From Odobenus rosmarus divergens (taxonomy: Eukaryota; Chordata; Mammalia; Carnivora; Odobenidae), in contig NW_004450286.1 in assembly GCF_000321225.1 (NCBI RefSeq), forward strand, positions 4,077,778-4,141,777: DNA of 64,000 bases, in the 5' to 3' direction. The notes beneath the pieces are model-generated. The model ran no database searches. It saw only the letters and a list, made by a program, of their open reading frames with translations, and was not told where the DNA came from. Position numbers and translations under genes: made by a program. Positions 22,951 to 33,959 of this stretch are shown here, in pieces; the stretch's first letter is position 1; the number at the start of each line of letters is the position of its first letter.

Positions 22951-24065
22951 CTGACCTATTGTTGGGCCTTTACAGACTTGTTCAAATAAGTGGGTGGGAA
23001 AGAATCAAGTAAGTATAAATCATGTTTTGAACCTAAATAGCATGTTAAACAGTTATTGGTCCACCAGTTATACTTAGAATAAAAGACTTTTATATATTTT
23101 CCGGTGAGCAGTTTTGATGGATTGATTGAAGAACTGAAAATTCATGTAGTAATGTAGAGAAACAGGAAGAGAGCGATATTAAATGGTAGAAACAGAGAAT
23201 AGGGAAGCTGAGGATTTATTAGAAAGACTGTGACCTTGACTGATGGTCCAGTGGAAAACCAGATGATCTTGTGGATGGACTGGCATAAAGCTACCCTTAA
23301 TCCTTAAAAGTTATACACAAACCATTAAGCCAAGTACTCTGTACTCCACAGTCATAGACTTAGAGAATTGGAGAGTCCGAGGAAAGTCAAAGACAGATCA
23401 TTTCCCAATTCTTGATTTCTCGTCATAGTAGCCAGCCAAACGGTCATCAGGCTTTGAAGGAAAACTCCAGAAAGGGAAACCTTTCCAGTTTCTTTTTCAC
23501 TTACTCTAATAGCTGTGGACTCAGAAGCCAGTCTGAACAGGGATGATCTCATCAAATCACAGCTAAGTCAAGGACATCCTTTCCCACAATGCTTAGCCAT
23601 CTGCTTTAATACTTTGCAGAGGAAAGCAGTATGTATGTTGTTCATACTACTTACTGGTATTATTTATTACTACTAATTATATGTAAGTGCCCTTATTAGA
23701 AAAGGTGCTATGGTATATTGTAAGTGCTCCTTAGTAAACAAATCAGTACTTGGGCAAGCTGTCAATTGCAAAATCACATCATGCTTTGCTTAGATTGAAG
23801 CAGGCTTTTCTAAATGATGAAATGCTGATTTTAAATGTGACTGAAGAATGATCCTTTTGGTCAGATAGAAAATGGCAAGTCTCAATGGAGTCTAAAATAC
23901 CAGATTACTCATCTCCTTTTCATCAAGAACCTTTGATTCAAAGTCTAATATTTCAAAGTTGCTTCTGCAGATTTTAGGCACACTCTTGAGACAGAGCTTG
24001 TATTGACCTAGGCTAGAATAATTTTTGCCTTAAAAAAAAGGGGTAATATAAAGAACTTTAAAAAT
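22951..24065. other. Unique DNA
   Basis: No element recognised; the 67-codon frame at 23352-23555 is not supported. Confidence 0.5.
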
Positions 24066-24598
24066 CAGTCTTAAGGAAAACAACCCAATAAAATATGGGC
24101 AAAAATCTTGAACAAACACATCAGGAAAAAAAACCATAAATGGTTGATAAGTACGTGAAAAGATGCTTAATGTCATTGATCATCAGAGAAAATCCAAATT
24201 AAAACCATGAGTACCATAACACACCTATCAGGATGACTGAAATAAAATGAAAAGCAAAAAAACTAACTTACTAAGTGTTGGAAATTATGTGAATCAATGA
24301 AAGTCTTAGGCATTACTGATGGGAATATAAAATGGTACAATCACATTGGAAAACAGTTTTGGAGATTCTTTACAGAGAAAAGTAAGTTTTTGAGCAATTG
24401 CAATCCAAAACATTTACCCAAGAGAAATAAAAACATGTTTATGGAAGACTTGTACACAGCTTAATTCATAGTATAGCAGCTTAATTCATAGTAGTCAAAA
24501 ATTGGAAACAATCTAAATGCCTACCAACAAGTGAATGCACAAACAAGTGTGCTGTATATGATGGAATATTATTCAGTAATTAAAAGTCAATGAATTGG

Positions 24599-24802
24599 GG
24601 GCCACCTGGGTTGCTCAGCTGGTTAAACGTCTGCCTTCAGCTTAGGTCGTGATCCCTGAGTCCTGGGATCAAGCCCTGCATCGGGCTGCCTACTGGGCAG
24701 TGAGTCTGCTTTCCTCTCTGCCTTTCCCCCTGCTCGTGCTCTCTCTCACTCTCTCTTGCTCACTCGCTCACTCTCTCAAATAAATAAAATCTTTAAAAAA
24801 AA
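24599..24802 (+). mobile_element. Can-SINE, full length
   Basis: GGCCACCTGGGTTGCTCAG head, CT-rich middle, AAATAAATAAAATCTTT tail. Target-site duplication TCAATGAATTGG at 24587-24598 and 24803-24814. Confidence 0.96.
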
Positions 24803-24850
24803 TCAATGAATTGGATTACTTTTTCCTTCTTAAGAAACAGCTTACTCCAG

Positions 24851-24960
24851 CCTAGGTTACCACAAGCTCTGAATCAATCAGGACTGGGCCTCCCACCTTG
24901 TGCATATCTGATCTTGGAAGCTAAGCAAGGTTGGGCCTGGTAAGTACTTGGATGAGGCCT
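24851..24960 (+). pseudogene. 5S rRNA pseudogene fragment
   Basis: 24903-24960 closely follows the middle of vertebrate 5S rRNA, including GATCTTGGAAGCTAAGCA and GGGCCTGGTAAGTACTTGGA (the internal promoter region). The upstream part 24851-24870 resembles the 5S start (CCTAGGTTACCACAAGCTCT). An extra or scrambled stretch lies between, and the 3' end after GATGAGGCCT is missing. It is therefore a dead retro-copy rather than a 5S gene. It sits inside an old L1. A 5S-headed SINE is the alternative, but the close match to 5S itself makes a pseudogene likelier. Confidence 0.85.
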
Positions 24961-25262
24961 AAAATTGTATCAAGTAAAGAAACCAAACACAAAATAGTAC
25001 ATTGAATGATTCCATTTATATCAAGTCCAAAAGCAAGCAAAGTTAATATAAGGTATAGAAACAGATCAATGGTTGTCTGTCAAGGAGGTGGGAGGATTGC
25101 TGCAGAATATAGGTCAACTTTCTTGGTAACAGAAATTTCCTGTATTTTAATTGTATGATAGTTACACTGGTGGATACACTTGTGAAATTAATCAAATCAT
25201 ACACTTTTTAAGTGTGTATGTTTTGTTGTATGAAAATTATACCTCAATAAGATGGATTAAAA

Positions 25263-25978
25263 GTAAAGGAGTAGGTAATTTAAGAGTCTAACAATATTAT
25301 TTTGAAGAATATTTAATTTATACAAGAGAATTTTAGCACTTAAAAAAACATAAATTATATGCTTTAGTAATATGTGAGAATATTACTAAAGAGCAAACTT
25401 AAAAGATATTTTAAAAAGTTGCCAGAAGTTTTGTTACTGTAAAATTAATTCTTCCAAGCATAATTTGTTTTTCATTTTAATTCAGATTGTTCATTTTAAT
25501 TCAGATTGTTAATCCAAATTATTAAGAACTCCTTGTAATATTAATGTTAGTACTGTATCAACAAAATGTGGAAAGGCCTGGCAGATTGCATAACATGGAA
25601 TTTTCTGCTAATGGCCAATTCCTTTTCATCAAAACTCAAGCATTATAGTGTTTATTTAGTACTGTTTGGTTTTAACTAAAACCTGAAATTACTGACATTT
25701 GTTTGCAAGTTTTAAAAATTATTTTCAATGAATAGGTTGAACAGAAGATAAAATCATGTTTAACACCTAAAAAAACTATTTGTAACTATCCTCAAATATT
25801 ATACCATAATATCTTTTTCCTGACATGTATCAAAACTGCTTGTGGTTGACTTAATTTTTAATATTGACATTTCTGAAAAATTATTTCTATTTCTTATCCT
25901 ACTTTTCTATATTTATGAAACATGTTTAAAAGTTCTATTTTATATAATCTTTAAATAGTATTTATAGAAAGCTTTTAA
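25263..25978. other. AT-rich unique DNA with a short duplication
   Basis: Contains a perfect two-unit 19-bp tandem repeat, TCATTTTAATTCAGATTGT, at 25472-25490 and 25491-25509; otherwise nothing recognised. Confidence 0.7.
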
Positions 25979-26169
25979 GGGGTGGCTGGGTGGCTCAGTC
26001 AGTTAAATGTCTGCCTTCAGTTCAGGTCATGATCCCAGGGTCCTGGGACTGAGCCCTGCATTGGGCTCCCTGCTCCGTGGGAAGCCTGCTTCTCCCTCTC
26101 CCACTCCCCCTGCTTGTGTTCTCTCTCTCACTGTGTCTCTGTCAAATAAATAAATAAAATCTTAAAAAA
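25979..26169 (+). mobile_element. Can-SINE, CCCAGGGTCCTGGG subtype
   Basis: GGGTGGCTGGGTGGCTCAG head to AAATAAATAAATAAAATCTT tail. Target-site duplication AGAAAGCTTTTAA at 25966-25978 and 26170-26182. Confidence 0.97.
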
Positions 26170-26182
26170 AGAAAGCTTTTAA

Positions 26183-27025
26183 TATTATAGATTTGCTTAT
26201 GTGAATGACTTAAAGAAATTAGTTGAGGAAGTAAATATCACTTTAAAGTTACTAAAACAATCTGGATGGGCCTGTTAAGACCAAAAGTTAGCTATTTTCC
26301 AAGAGCAAATACACCAAAAATACCATTCGTACTAAAAAGTGTAGGAAAAGGATGAATATTTTTAAGTTAATAAAATGCATTCTAAGATAGTGAATATATT
26401 ACAAGAAATTTTAAACCAGTCATATAATGTGGTTAAGGAAGGAGTTGAACTCTGAAACCGAATGACAAAGAAGGGGGGATTAAGAGCAGGCTGTGGCAGA
26501 AATAAAATTTTATTTTTCCAACGGGGACCTGAAAACCATAAATTGGTGATACCTTTTCAAATTCAAGGGTAGGTGTGCAAGGGCAACATTTAAAAAAAGC
26601 TTAGAAACTAAGTGGAACGTAGAGTTCAAGACATTGTAAAGACTGTAAAAGACTATAGCTTCAAGGATAATGAGGATGGTTTTCAAAAGTCATGGGTTTG
26701 GATAGAAGAACATAACTGCATTTAATTTCCAGTTCCTGAAATAAATATTAACATAATGAAATCTACTGAGGTACATTACAGTGTTTTTTAAGACAAAATA
26801 ATATGTTTGATCTTATAGATAAAAAAAAAATATTTTGGCCAAGAAATGGAGAAACATTGAAGAAAACAGCCTGATGGAAATTTGTAAGAATAGTAGAGAT
26901 GACAGGGTTCTTTGTAATTAAAATTTATTATGTCAATGGGTATATTTTTGTTAGATGTTCATGGTTGGCAGGTCTTACCTGCAAACTCAGTGAAGGGGGA
27001 GTGGTTTACACCCTTCTCTGCTCTT
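26183..27025. other. AT-rich unique DNA
   Basis: No element recognised. Confidence 0.5.
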
Positions 27026-27029
27026 ACTT

Positions 27030-27500
27030 ACACAGTAATGGTGATGACTTCTGCCGTTTATTGAGCACTTACTGGGGCGCCTGGGTGGCTCAGTCGTTAT
27101 GCGTCTGCCTTCGGCTCAGGTCATGATTCCAGGGTCCTGGGATCGAGCCCCACATCGGGCTCCCTGCTCTGCGGGAAGCCTGCTTCTCCCCCTCCCACTC
27201 CCCCTGCTTCTGTTCTCTCTCTCGCTGTCTCTCTCTCTCTCTCTCTCTGTCAAATAAATAAATAAAAATCTTAAAAAAAAATCTATTGAGCACTTACTAT
27301 TCATAAGCACTCTGCTAGGTGCTTTACATAAAGCATTTTTTACAGCAGATGAGTGAATCATACTCCTTGTGTACTGGCTTGAAGAAGTTGAATAAATGGC
27401 ACAAAGCCACACAGATGATAAAGGGTGCAGTTGAGATTCAAGCAGTGTTATGTTTATTCTAAAACTTCTGCTTTTTCTACTTCGCTAGTCTGCCTCTTTG
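27030..27500 (-). repeat. MIR split by a SINE
   Basis: 'tttattgagcacttact' (27057-27073) continues after the SINE with 'attcataagcactctgctaggtgctttacat' (27299-27329), 'aaagccacacagatgataaa' (27403) and 'ttgagattcaagcagtg', in antisense MIR order. Confidence 0.85.
27074..27283 (+). mobile_element. Can-SINE, CGTTATGCGTCTGCC subtype
   Basis: GGGGCGCCTGGGTGGCTCAG head; the CT tract has grown to about ten CT units (27227-27248). Perfect 15-bp target-site duplication TATTGAGCACTTACT at 27059-27073 and 27284-27298. Little diverged, so probably young. The 98- and 67-codon minus frames here are SINE antisense. Confidence 0.98.
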
Positions 27501-28105
27501 CTATGCTATGTAATTAAAGATAGCCCAAGTTGATAAATATTCATTTTTTCTGTTATCATGGAAAGGGAGAAAGGGCCAGAAGAGGCAAATGATACAAATA
27601 TTCAGAAAATGAAAATAAAGTTCCGTGGAAGGAAGAAGACAGGAAAGGAAACAACTGAAATCTCAGCATAAGTAATAAATATCTTTCTGTTTCATTTGGT
27701 TGAGGGTACATCCTTGCTTGAACGTTCAGACTTCTTGAAATCTTATCTCTATTATATTGGGAAAGTGAAGCAATATCAAGAGGATACAGAGAATGGAGAT
27801 CTACATGTGTGATCTATGTTCTGTTTCCCCTCATGTAGAATTCAAATATTATTTAGGCAATAATTTGTTAACCTTTAAAATAGTTCTTCCCGGAGCCAAG
27901 GAAAGGACAGACTGGCTTTTTAAGATACTATTTTATTTGTGAAAATACTGTCATTATCTAGACACAGATTATCTGCTTATATTTTATAGATATTTCAGGT
28001 CACAATCATATCTAAATTTCTATAGCACCACTTTGAAACATATTTAATTGGCATTATTAGCACTTTATGTGAAAATAAATAGGTGCTAAAAATTACCCTA
28101 ATCAA
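27501..28105. other. Unique DNA
   Basis: No element recognised. Confidence 0.5.
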
Positions 28106-28107
28106 AT

Positions 28108-28305
28108 TTTTTTAAAGATTTTATTATTTATTTGACAGAGAGAGACACAGCGAGAGAGGGAACACAAGCAAGGGGAGTGGGAAAGGGAGAGGCAGGCTTC
28201 CCACAGAACAGGGAGCCCGATGTGGGGCTCGATCCCAGGACCCTGGGATCATGACCCAAGCCGAAGGCATATGCTTAATGACTGAGCCACCCACGCAGGT
28301 GCCCC
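28108..28305 (-). mobile_element. Can-SINE
   Basis: TTTAAAGATTTTATTATTTA, GAGAGACACAGCGAGAGAGG, GATCCCAGGACCCTGGGATC, TGACTGAGCCACCCACGCAG and a GTGCCCC end. A small duplication disturbs the head. Flanked by similar TCAAATTTTTTTA / TCAATTTTTTTTTA words. Confidence 0.95.
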
Positions 28306-29088
28306 TCAATTTTTTTTTTAAAGGAGAGAAATCTTTTGTGGGGTATGAGGAAGACCAGTTGACCTCTGGCTTCCAGTTACCTCACTGAACTTAAATATAG
28401 TATTACCATGAATGTCCTAGAAGAAAAGAATAATTGTTGAATACCTGCTGTATATACAAGAGAAGCTGATTCATGTGGGCAAGAAATAAGTGGTTGTCTT
28501 CCTAAGAGATGGTGTTGTAAAACCAAAGTGTAAATTTACAAAATACAACAGAATAACTGTAAAGAAATCCCAATGGCCATACTTACGACTGACAGAATGT
28601 AAACTTTTGTGGATGCTTGAATCTAAAACTTTCTTACCATATCTGATTCTGCTGTAGTTCAGGGCTTCTAAATGTCATGTAATTCAGAATATCTGTCTTG
28701 TTTGTATGTTTAAAGATGTGGCTGTTTATGAGAGGCCTAGAGATTTATTACGGGTTGCAGTGATCTGGAGTTGTTGAGATATCTACAACTCATTAATTGT
28801 ATGGAACTAGCCTGGACTCCCAATCAGTTCTAGTCTCAAAGTGCTTTGTAATAATTGTGTTGTGGGAGAAATCTTTGATGTAGATCACTATTGTTACTCC
28901 CATGTTTATGTAGTAACTCTGAGATTCAGAACCTTTTAGGTGTTTTCAGAAAAGTATTTGATAGGAATTACATAGTAGTCATGATGCTTTTCATGATATG
29001 GAAATATTGAGGATCTCCAGTGTATTGAAACCTTAAGAGTTTTGTAAGAGTCAGTTTTCCTCCTCTAATGTGAGACTGAGAGTTCATG
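28306..29088. other. Unique DNA
   Basis: Nothing recognised. Confidence 0.5.
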
Positions 29089-29089
29089 C

Positions 29090-29700
29090 AAAAAGAAATA
29101 CAAGCAGCCAATAAACATATAAAAATATGTTCAATCTCATCAGCAAATTTGAATTATATCAGTTTTGATCTATCAAATAGTAAAACCTCTCTTAAAATGT
29201 CTACATTCCAAGTGTGATGAAATAAGTACTCTCATAACTACCAGAAGTAGATATAATACAAATTATCAGGAAAACAATGCGGTGCTATAGATCAAAGATG
29301 CTAAATATGTCTCTTTGATATAGCAATTCGGCCTATAGAAATGTATCCTAAGGAAATAATAAAAAATACAATCAAAGTTTTATGGACAGAGCCACTTGAA
29401 ATTTTCTGCCCAGTATTTTGATTATATGCATTATTCATGTGTACATCAATAGCATAATAATTCAGTTATTGCACATTTTCTGGAACAATATGAAACTATT
29501 AAAGCTCATGTTTTTTAAGAAGTTTTAATGACATGGGAAATGCTTATAAAGTAATAATAAGTTATAAAAACAATACACAAAATTGATACACAGTATGATT
29601 TCAAATACGTACCTACAAATAATGCCTGTGCACAGATAAAAGAATGTTTGCTGCTGGTTTTATTTTTCTACTGATAATTTTTTACCTTACATTTTCTTAT
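29090..29700 (+). repeat. Old L1 LINE 3' end
   Basis: 'aagcagccaataaacatat' (29103), 'atatgttcaatctcatcagc' (29125), 'tattaaagctcatgttttttaagaagttttaatgacatgggaaatgct' (29496-29543), 'gatacacagtatgatttcaaa' (29585). Decayed L1M-type 3' part. Confidence 0.7.
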
Positions 29701-29818
29701 TAATAGTTGATATTTAAAAAATATTTTGCAAGAGCATTTTTGCTTTTGCAATCAGAAAATAGAACAGTAGATGCTATTTTAAAAGAAATACTGCATGAAA
29801 TAAAAAGATGTATGTTTA

Positions 29819-29901
29819 TGGAGCGCTGGGTGTTACACACAATGAATCATGGAACACTACATCAAAAACTAATGATGTATGATGATTAACATAACATAAT
29901 A
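29819..29901 (+). mobile_element. Ultra-short carnivore L1 insertion (83 bp)
   Basis: Only the last part of the L1 3' end (GGAGCGCTGGGTGTTACACA ... GATTAACATAACATAATAAA) between perfect 17-bp target-site duplications AAAAAGATGTATGTTTA at 29802-29818 and 29902-29918. A complete record of severe 5' truncation. Confidence 0.95.
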
Positions 29902-29974
29902 AAAAAGATGTATGTTTAAACCCTACTTACTAAAACTACCTTTTGGACTTAGTATGGTGTTGTATACTCAAGTT

Positions 29975-30085
29975 CATATTCATTCATTCTTCTTTACATA
30001 AATATCTATTGAGTGGCTTTTCTGTGTTATGTACTGCCCATGGCACTGGCTAGACAATCATTGTGTTTGATGGAAACTTCTGAAT
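29975..30085 (-). repeat. Probable L2 3' end
   Basis: 'cattcattcttctttacataaatatctattgagtggc' (29980-30016) resembles the antisense L2/MIR terminal region. Confidence 0.45.
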
Positions 30086-31154
30086 CCAGTCTTTTTTTTA
30101 TTTATATCCAATTTATTCATTTTTTTTCTTTCTGAAATACAATATGGTTAATATGGTTTTTCTCTAGCTTGGATTTATCTTTTTTAGTTTTTTTCCCTTA
30201 ATGTCAAACGAACATGTATGTATTAGATATTTCTATCATATTTATTCAGATACACTCTCTAAAACTACTAGATCTTTCTTACTAGTATCAGACTGTTTTT
30301 GTCTTGTAAACAGGTTGAAATTTTTAAAACTATAACAAAATCCATACCGATGACACACTAATCTTATTTGATGACAGGGGAGATAGTGCTGTGATGTTGA
30401 ATATTTCCAATAAATCCTGTGGGTGTTTTTGGCACGTTTTTCTGGGAACAGATTGGCTCTTTCAGCCTCAGCAGTCATGGGGCAAAGAACCGCCTCTAAG
30501 TGGTAACTTGATGCTCAGGGTATAAGTTTTCTTAGTATAATCTTGTCCTTTTATGTAAAAAGGGCAAAGACAATTCAGTAGCTATTAAAAATATATTTAT
30601 CAGATAGCATTCTTAAATGTTTCAAATACATTGAATCATAGATTTCATTACAATTCAGTAGTACAACAGTTTCCTCCCATCTAAGAATCTATTAACTATT
30701 CATTATTGTTGCATTGAACTATTTAGGGGGTATATTCCATCTCAATAACAACTTATATTTAATATTCCTTAAGTGCTACTGTTTGTAAATGCCACATAAA
30801 ATCAATGATAATTCAAATCTAAAGGAATTAGTTTATTCTTTATCACTGGCACAGTCATCTCACTTTATGGTTCACCTCAGAGTATTCTTTTCGACTTCAT
30901 TCTTTGTTTTATGATTATAATAATTTTAAAAATCATCAGTTCTTATTTGTCTGGGAAAGTGATTTTTAATGGACTATCTTGACAGTGCTGCTTCACATAC
31001 GGTTGTATTTTTTGTGCGTAAGCCTCAAAGTTGTGTGGAAGGTAGGGATGCATATAGTGATTGGAATCCTGCAGTGCTGAGGAAAATATGCCATCTTTTA
31101 ATTCACCTAGCCAGATGGGGTAGTTCATTTGTTTACTGTAATTTACACAAAAGT
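30086..31154. other. AT-rich unique DNA
   Basis: No element recognised. The minus-strand 78-codon frame at 30242-30478 and the frames around 30943-31284 show no known domain; the latter run through the CA/TA microsatellite. Confidence 0.5.
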
Positions 31155-31212
31155 TACACACACACACACACATACACATATATGCATATATACATACACA
31201 TATATACACACT
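31155..31212. repeat. (CA)n / (TA)n compound microsatellite
   Basis: ACACACACACACACAC followed by ATACACATATATGCATATAT units. Confidence 0.95.
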
Positions 31213-31939
31213 GATGTAGGATCTGGTATTATATAATAGACAATATTTTAATTGTCTATTTAATGTTAACAAATGGAAGGTCATGGTTCACATCAAGACT
31301 AATGTATGTGTGTAGGTGCATGTACACAGGAATAAAAATCTTGCATTTTGAGAAAAATATTCTATTTTTGCCATCTCCATTGTTGTTTTCCATCCCATTA
31401 CTCATTACCAGAGCTATCAATGCTTCTAATGAAGTGTTAATAATTGCCTGATCATAATATATAGTACCAGCTTCTATGTCATACATAATATTTCTTATTG
31501 CTCTTGGAACTTATGTTTAAAAAATTGCAACATACATAAATGTAAGATAGACCACCTTGTCCAAATACAAAATATATCTGTTCTCCTTATCCCATTTTTT
31601 TGAGTTGGAAATATGGAATGAATTAAGGAAAACATAAGAAAAACTACTAAGTTCATCTTAAAAGAACTGCTAGTTGTATGTGGGATAATGCAGAGATGTG
31701 GAGGTGTGAGTGTATGTTGATGTATATTGTTTTTTCCTCCTAGCAAGTTGTAAACACATGGGTCCCCAATGATTATGTTGAATTTGTTATGGTTTTATTC
31801 TAATGTTAGTGGTTAGGGAAGGACCATTTGTTGTTGTTGTTGTTGTTTATTGTAGCTCTTACTTTTTGTCCCCCTAAAAATCAAGTGTATGCTCCATTAG
31901 GATTTGTAATACTAAAAGTGACCCACAGTTGCCTATGTT
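31213..31939. other. AT-rich unique DNA
   Basis: Nothing recognised except a short (TTG)n run, about seven units, at 31828-31848. Confidence 0.55.
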
Positions 31940-31955
31940 AAAGAGCTTCTTTGAG

Positions 31956-32152
31956 GGGCGCCTGGGTGGCTCAGTTGGTTAAGCGACTGCCTTCGGCTCA
32001 GGTCATGATCCTGGAGTCCCGGGATCGAGTCCCGCATCGGGCTCCCTGCTCAGCAGGTAGTCTGCTTCTCCCCCTGACCCTCTTCCCTCTTGTGCTCTCT
32101 ATCTCTCATTCTCTCTCTCTCAAATAAACAAATAAAATCTTAAAAAAAAAAA
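31956..32152 (+). mobile_element. Can-SINE, full length, GACTGCC subtype
   Basis: GGGCGCCTGGGTGGCTCAG to AAATAAACAAATAAAATCTT plus poly-A. Perfect 16-bp target-site duplication AAAGAGCTTCTTTGAG at 31940-31955 and 32153-32168. Confidence 0.98.
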
Positions 32153-32168
32153 AAAGAGCTTCTTTGAG

Positions 32169-32546
32169 CCTGGTAGCTTATTTTAGCCATTTCTTTTTAT
32201 AATCTGAAAGATATTTCCTGAAAAATCCCTTTACAAAACCATTTTGTATGGTTAAGTTAGTCCAGTTGCATGCTAATTCTTTAAAACAATAAACAATTAT
32301 ATGACATTTGGTTCTTTTAAAAAATAATGAAATCTAAATAAATTTATTCTCTATTGCATTACACAAAGAATCTTTAAGGATCACTTATATGATGGTAAAT
32401 CTTTGTACATCAGAAACATGAATAAGACTTTATTTAACAGGTTAATTTATAGCTAAAAATATGATTTAAAAGGAACTTTACTAAATTCTGACTGGAAGCA
32501 GGGAACTTTTACATAGTTTTGGAATATAATAATTTTTTTTACTAAT
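32169..32546. other. AT-rich unique DNA
   Basis: Nothing recognised. Confidence 0.5.
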
Positions 32547-32547
32547 G

Positions 32548-32735
32548 CAAATCACTTATTGAAGTTTTACTATGTACCAGATGCTTCATTATTTATCACA
32601 ACATAAATAAGAATTAATATTGTCCCCAGTTTACAAATGAAGAAACTGAGATACAAGCATCTTAAGTAATTTGGCAGGGTGCTAGACACAAAGGACTCAA
32701 ATCTTGAGTCCTAACCACAGTGCTATATACTAGTT
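32548..32735 (-). repeat. MIR
   Basis: 'cttattgaagttttactatgtaccagatgctt' (32554), 'ccccagtttacaaatgaagaaactgagatacaag' (32624-32657) and 'cctaaccacagtgctatat' are antisense MIR. Confidence 0.85.
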
Positions 32736-33480
32736 TTACTGTACAGAGCTGTGCTAAGTTCATGCCACTGCCTAGATTTATTTAGTGCCTGCAAAGCAAC
32801 CCACAGGTTTTGGAAACTGCCAAAGAGGATACATTTCTTCTAGAATTAACTTCTTCTAGAATAACTATAAGAAGGCACACTTCATGAAATTAATATTTGC
32901 ATTTAACATAGAAAGAAGAGGTGTAGAAGCTGAAACTACTGTTCAAACTCTCCTATATCATCTATTCTTTGAAACATACAGAGTCAAGAGGAGAGAAGAT
33001 GGGAGAGAGAGAGAATTAATTTTGTGAAGGAATTTGTTATAATTTTGCTTTGGAAGGACAACCAGTAATCCTTCTCTCTACATGGAATTCAATTAGAGAT
33101 TTGGGGAACTGTATTGCTTCCCTGGGAAATATTTAGTTTGGTTTCATTATACAGAAAATAGTTTTTAAGTACAACCCAGAGGAGACTAGTGCCTAAATCC
33201 AGGGAAATTCAGGGGACTGTCTACCTCCACCCATGATTCCTAGCAGCCTCTCTGGCATGGGACAAAGAATGCCTCCTGACCCCCAGTTGGCAATCACCAA
33301 ATGGTAGCGAGGAAAGCAGGGGCAGGAAGTTTGAGGAAAGAAATATTTTCTTGTATGTTTTAATTTAAGAGGCAGAATGTCGTGATCTTGTTGTAGAATT
33401 CTCCCTGCCTTATTAATTTTTAATAGCTTTGAGTTTTCTATCATCTGAAAATGCAATTTTTCAATTCAATGGTGTTTCTT
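32736..33480. other. Unique DNA
   Basis: No element recognised; the 87-codon minus frame at 33193-33456 is unsupported. Confidence 0.5.
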
Positions 33481-33487
33481 TATGTTT

Positions 33488-33959
33488 CTTTTTTATTTTT
33501 ATGTTAATCACCATACTTTACATCACTGATATGAAGAATTCTTAATCTCAGGAAACAAACTGAGGGTTGCTGGAGTGGTGGGGGGTGGGAGGGACAGGGT
33601 GGCTGGGTGATAGACATTGGGGAGGGTATGTGCTATGTTGAGTGCTGTGAATTGTGCAAGACTGTTGAATCACAGATCTGTACCTCTGAAACAAATAATA
33701 CAATATATGTTAAAAAAAGAAAAAGAAGAAGATAGCAGGAGGGGAAGAATGAAGGGGGGGAAATCGGAGGGGGAGACGAACCATGAGAGACGATGGACTC
33801 TGAGAAACAAACTGAGGGTTCTAGAGGGGAGGAGGGTGGGGGGGATGGGTTAGCCTGGTGATGGGCATTAAAGAGGGCATGCTCTGCATGGAGCACTGGG
33901 TTTTATGCACAAACAATGAATCATGGAACACTACATCAAAAACTAATGATGTAATGTAT
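33488..33959 (-). mobile_element. Carnivore L1 3' end with internal inversion (twin priming)
   Basis: 33488-33526 is a T-rich tail plus ATGTTAATCACCATACTTTA, the antisense of the extreme L1 3' end, so the insertion is on the minus strand. From 33527 the orientation flips: sense L1 3' sequence (GGAAACAAACTGAGGGTTGC, CAAGACTGTTGAATCACAGA, GAATCATGGAACACTACATC, GATGTAATGTAT) runs to 33959 with no A-tail. This is the classic twin-priming arrangement. Both parts overlap by about 10 bp of consensus (GATGTA). Weak flanking repeats (TGTTTCT at 33483 and 33966). The frames 33617-33853 and 33633-33896 are L1 artefacts. Confidence 0.92.

Larger units (their letters stand above)
24070..25262 (+). repeat. 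Old L1 LINE 3' end, twice interrupted
   Basis: In order: 'gggcaaaaatcttgaacaaac' (24099), 'atcagagaaaatccaaatt' (24182), 'atgggaatataaaatggtac' (24320), 'attggaaacaatctaaatgc' (24502), 'atgatggaatattattcag' (24558), then after the insertions 'tgattccatttatatcaag' (25008), 'atggttgtctgtcaaggagg' (25070), 'attatacctcaataagatgg' (25237). Interrupted by a SINE (24599-24802) and a 5S rRNA-derived insert (24851-24960). A short direct repeat AGCTTAATTCATAGTA occurs at 24457 and 24477. Confidence 0.85.

Noticed and set aside
24851..24960. Functional 5S rRNA gene
   Set aside because: The 5' part is disrupted, the 3' end and T-run terminator are missing, and it lies inside an old L1.
27090..27412. Arg/Glu-rich minus-strand frames of 67 and 98 codons
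   Set aside because: The charged peptide is the antisense of the SINE CT-rich tract; the same peptide type appears at 8805-9023, 14573-14803, 57680-57877 and 59035-59241.
33617..33896. Overlapping 78- and 87-codon frames on opposite strands
   Set aside because: Both lie in the inverted L1 3' sequence and repeat peptides seen in other copies of the same noncoding region.
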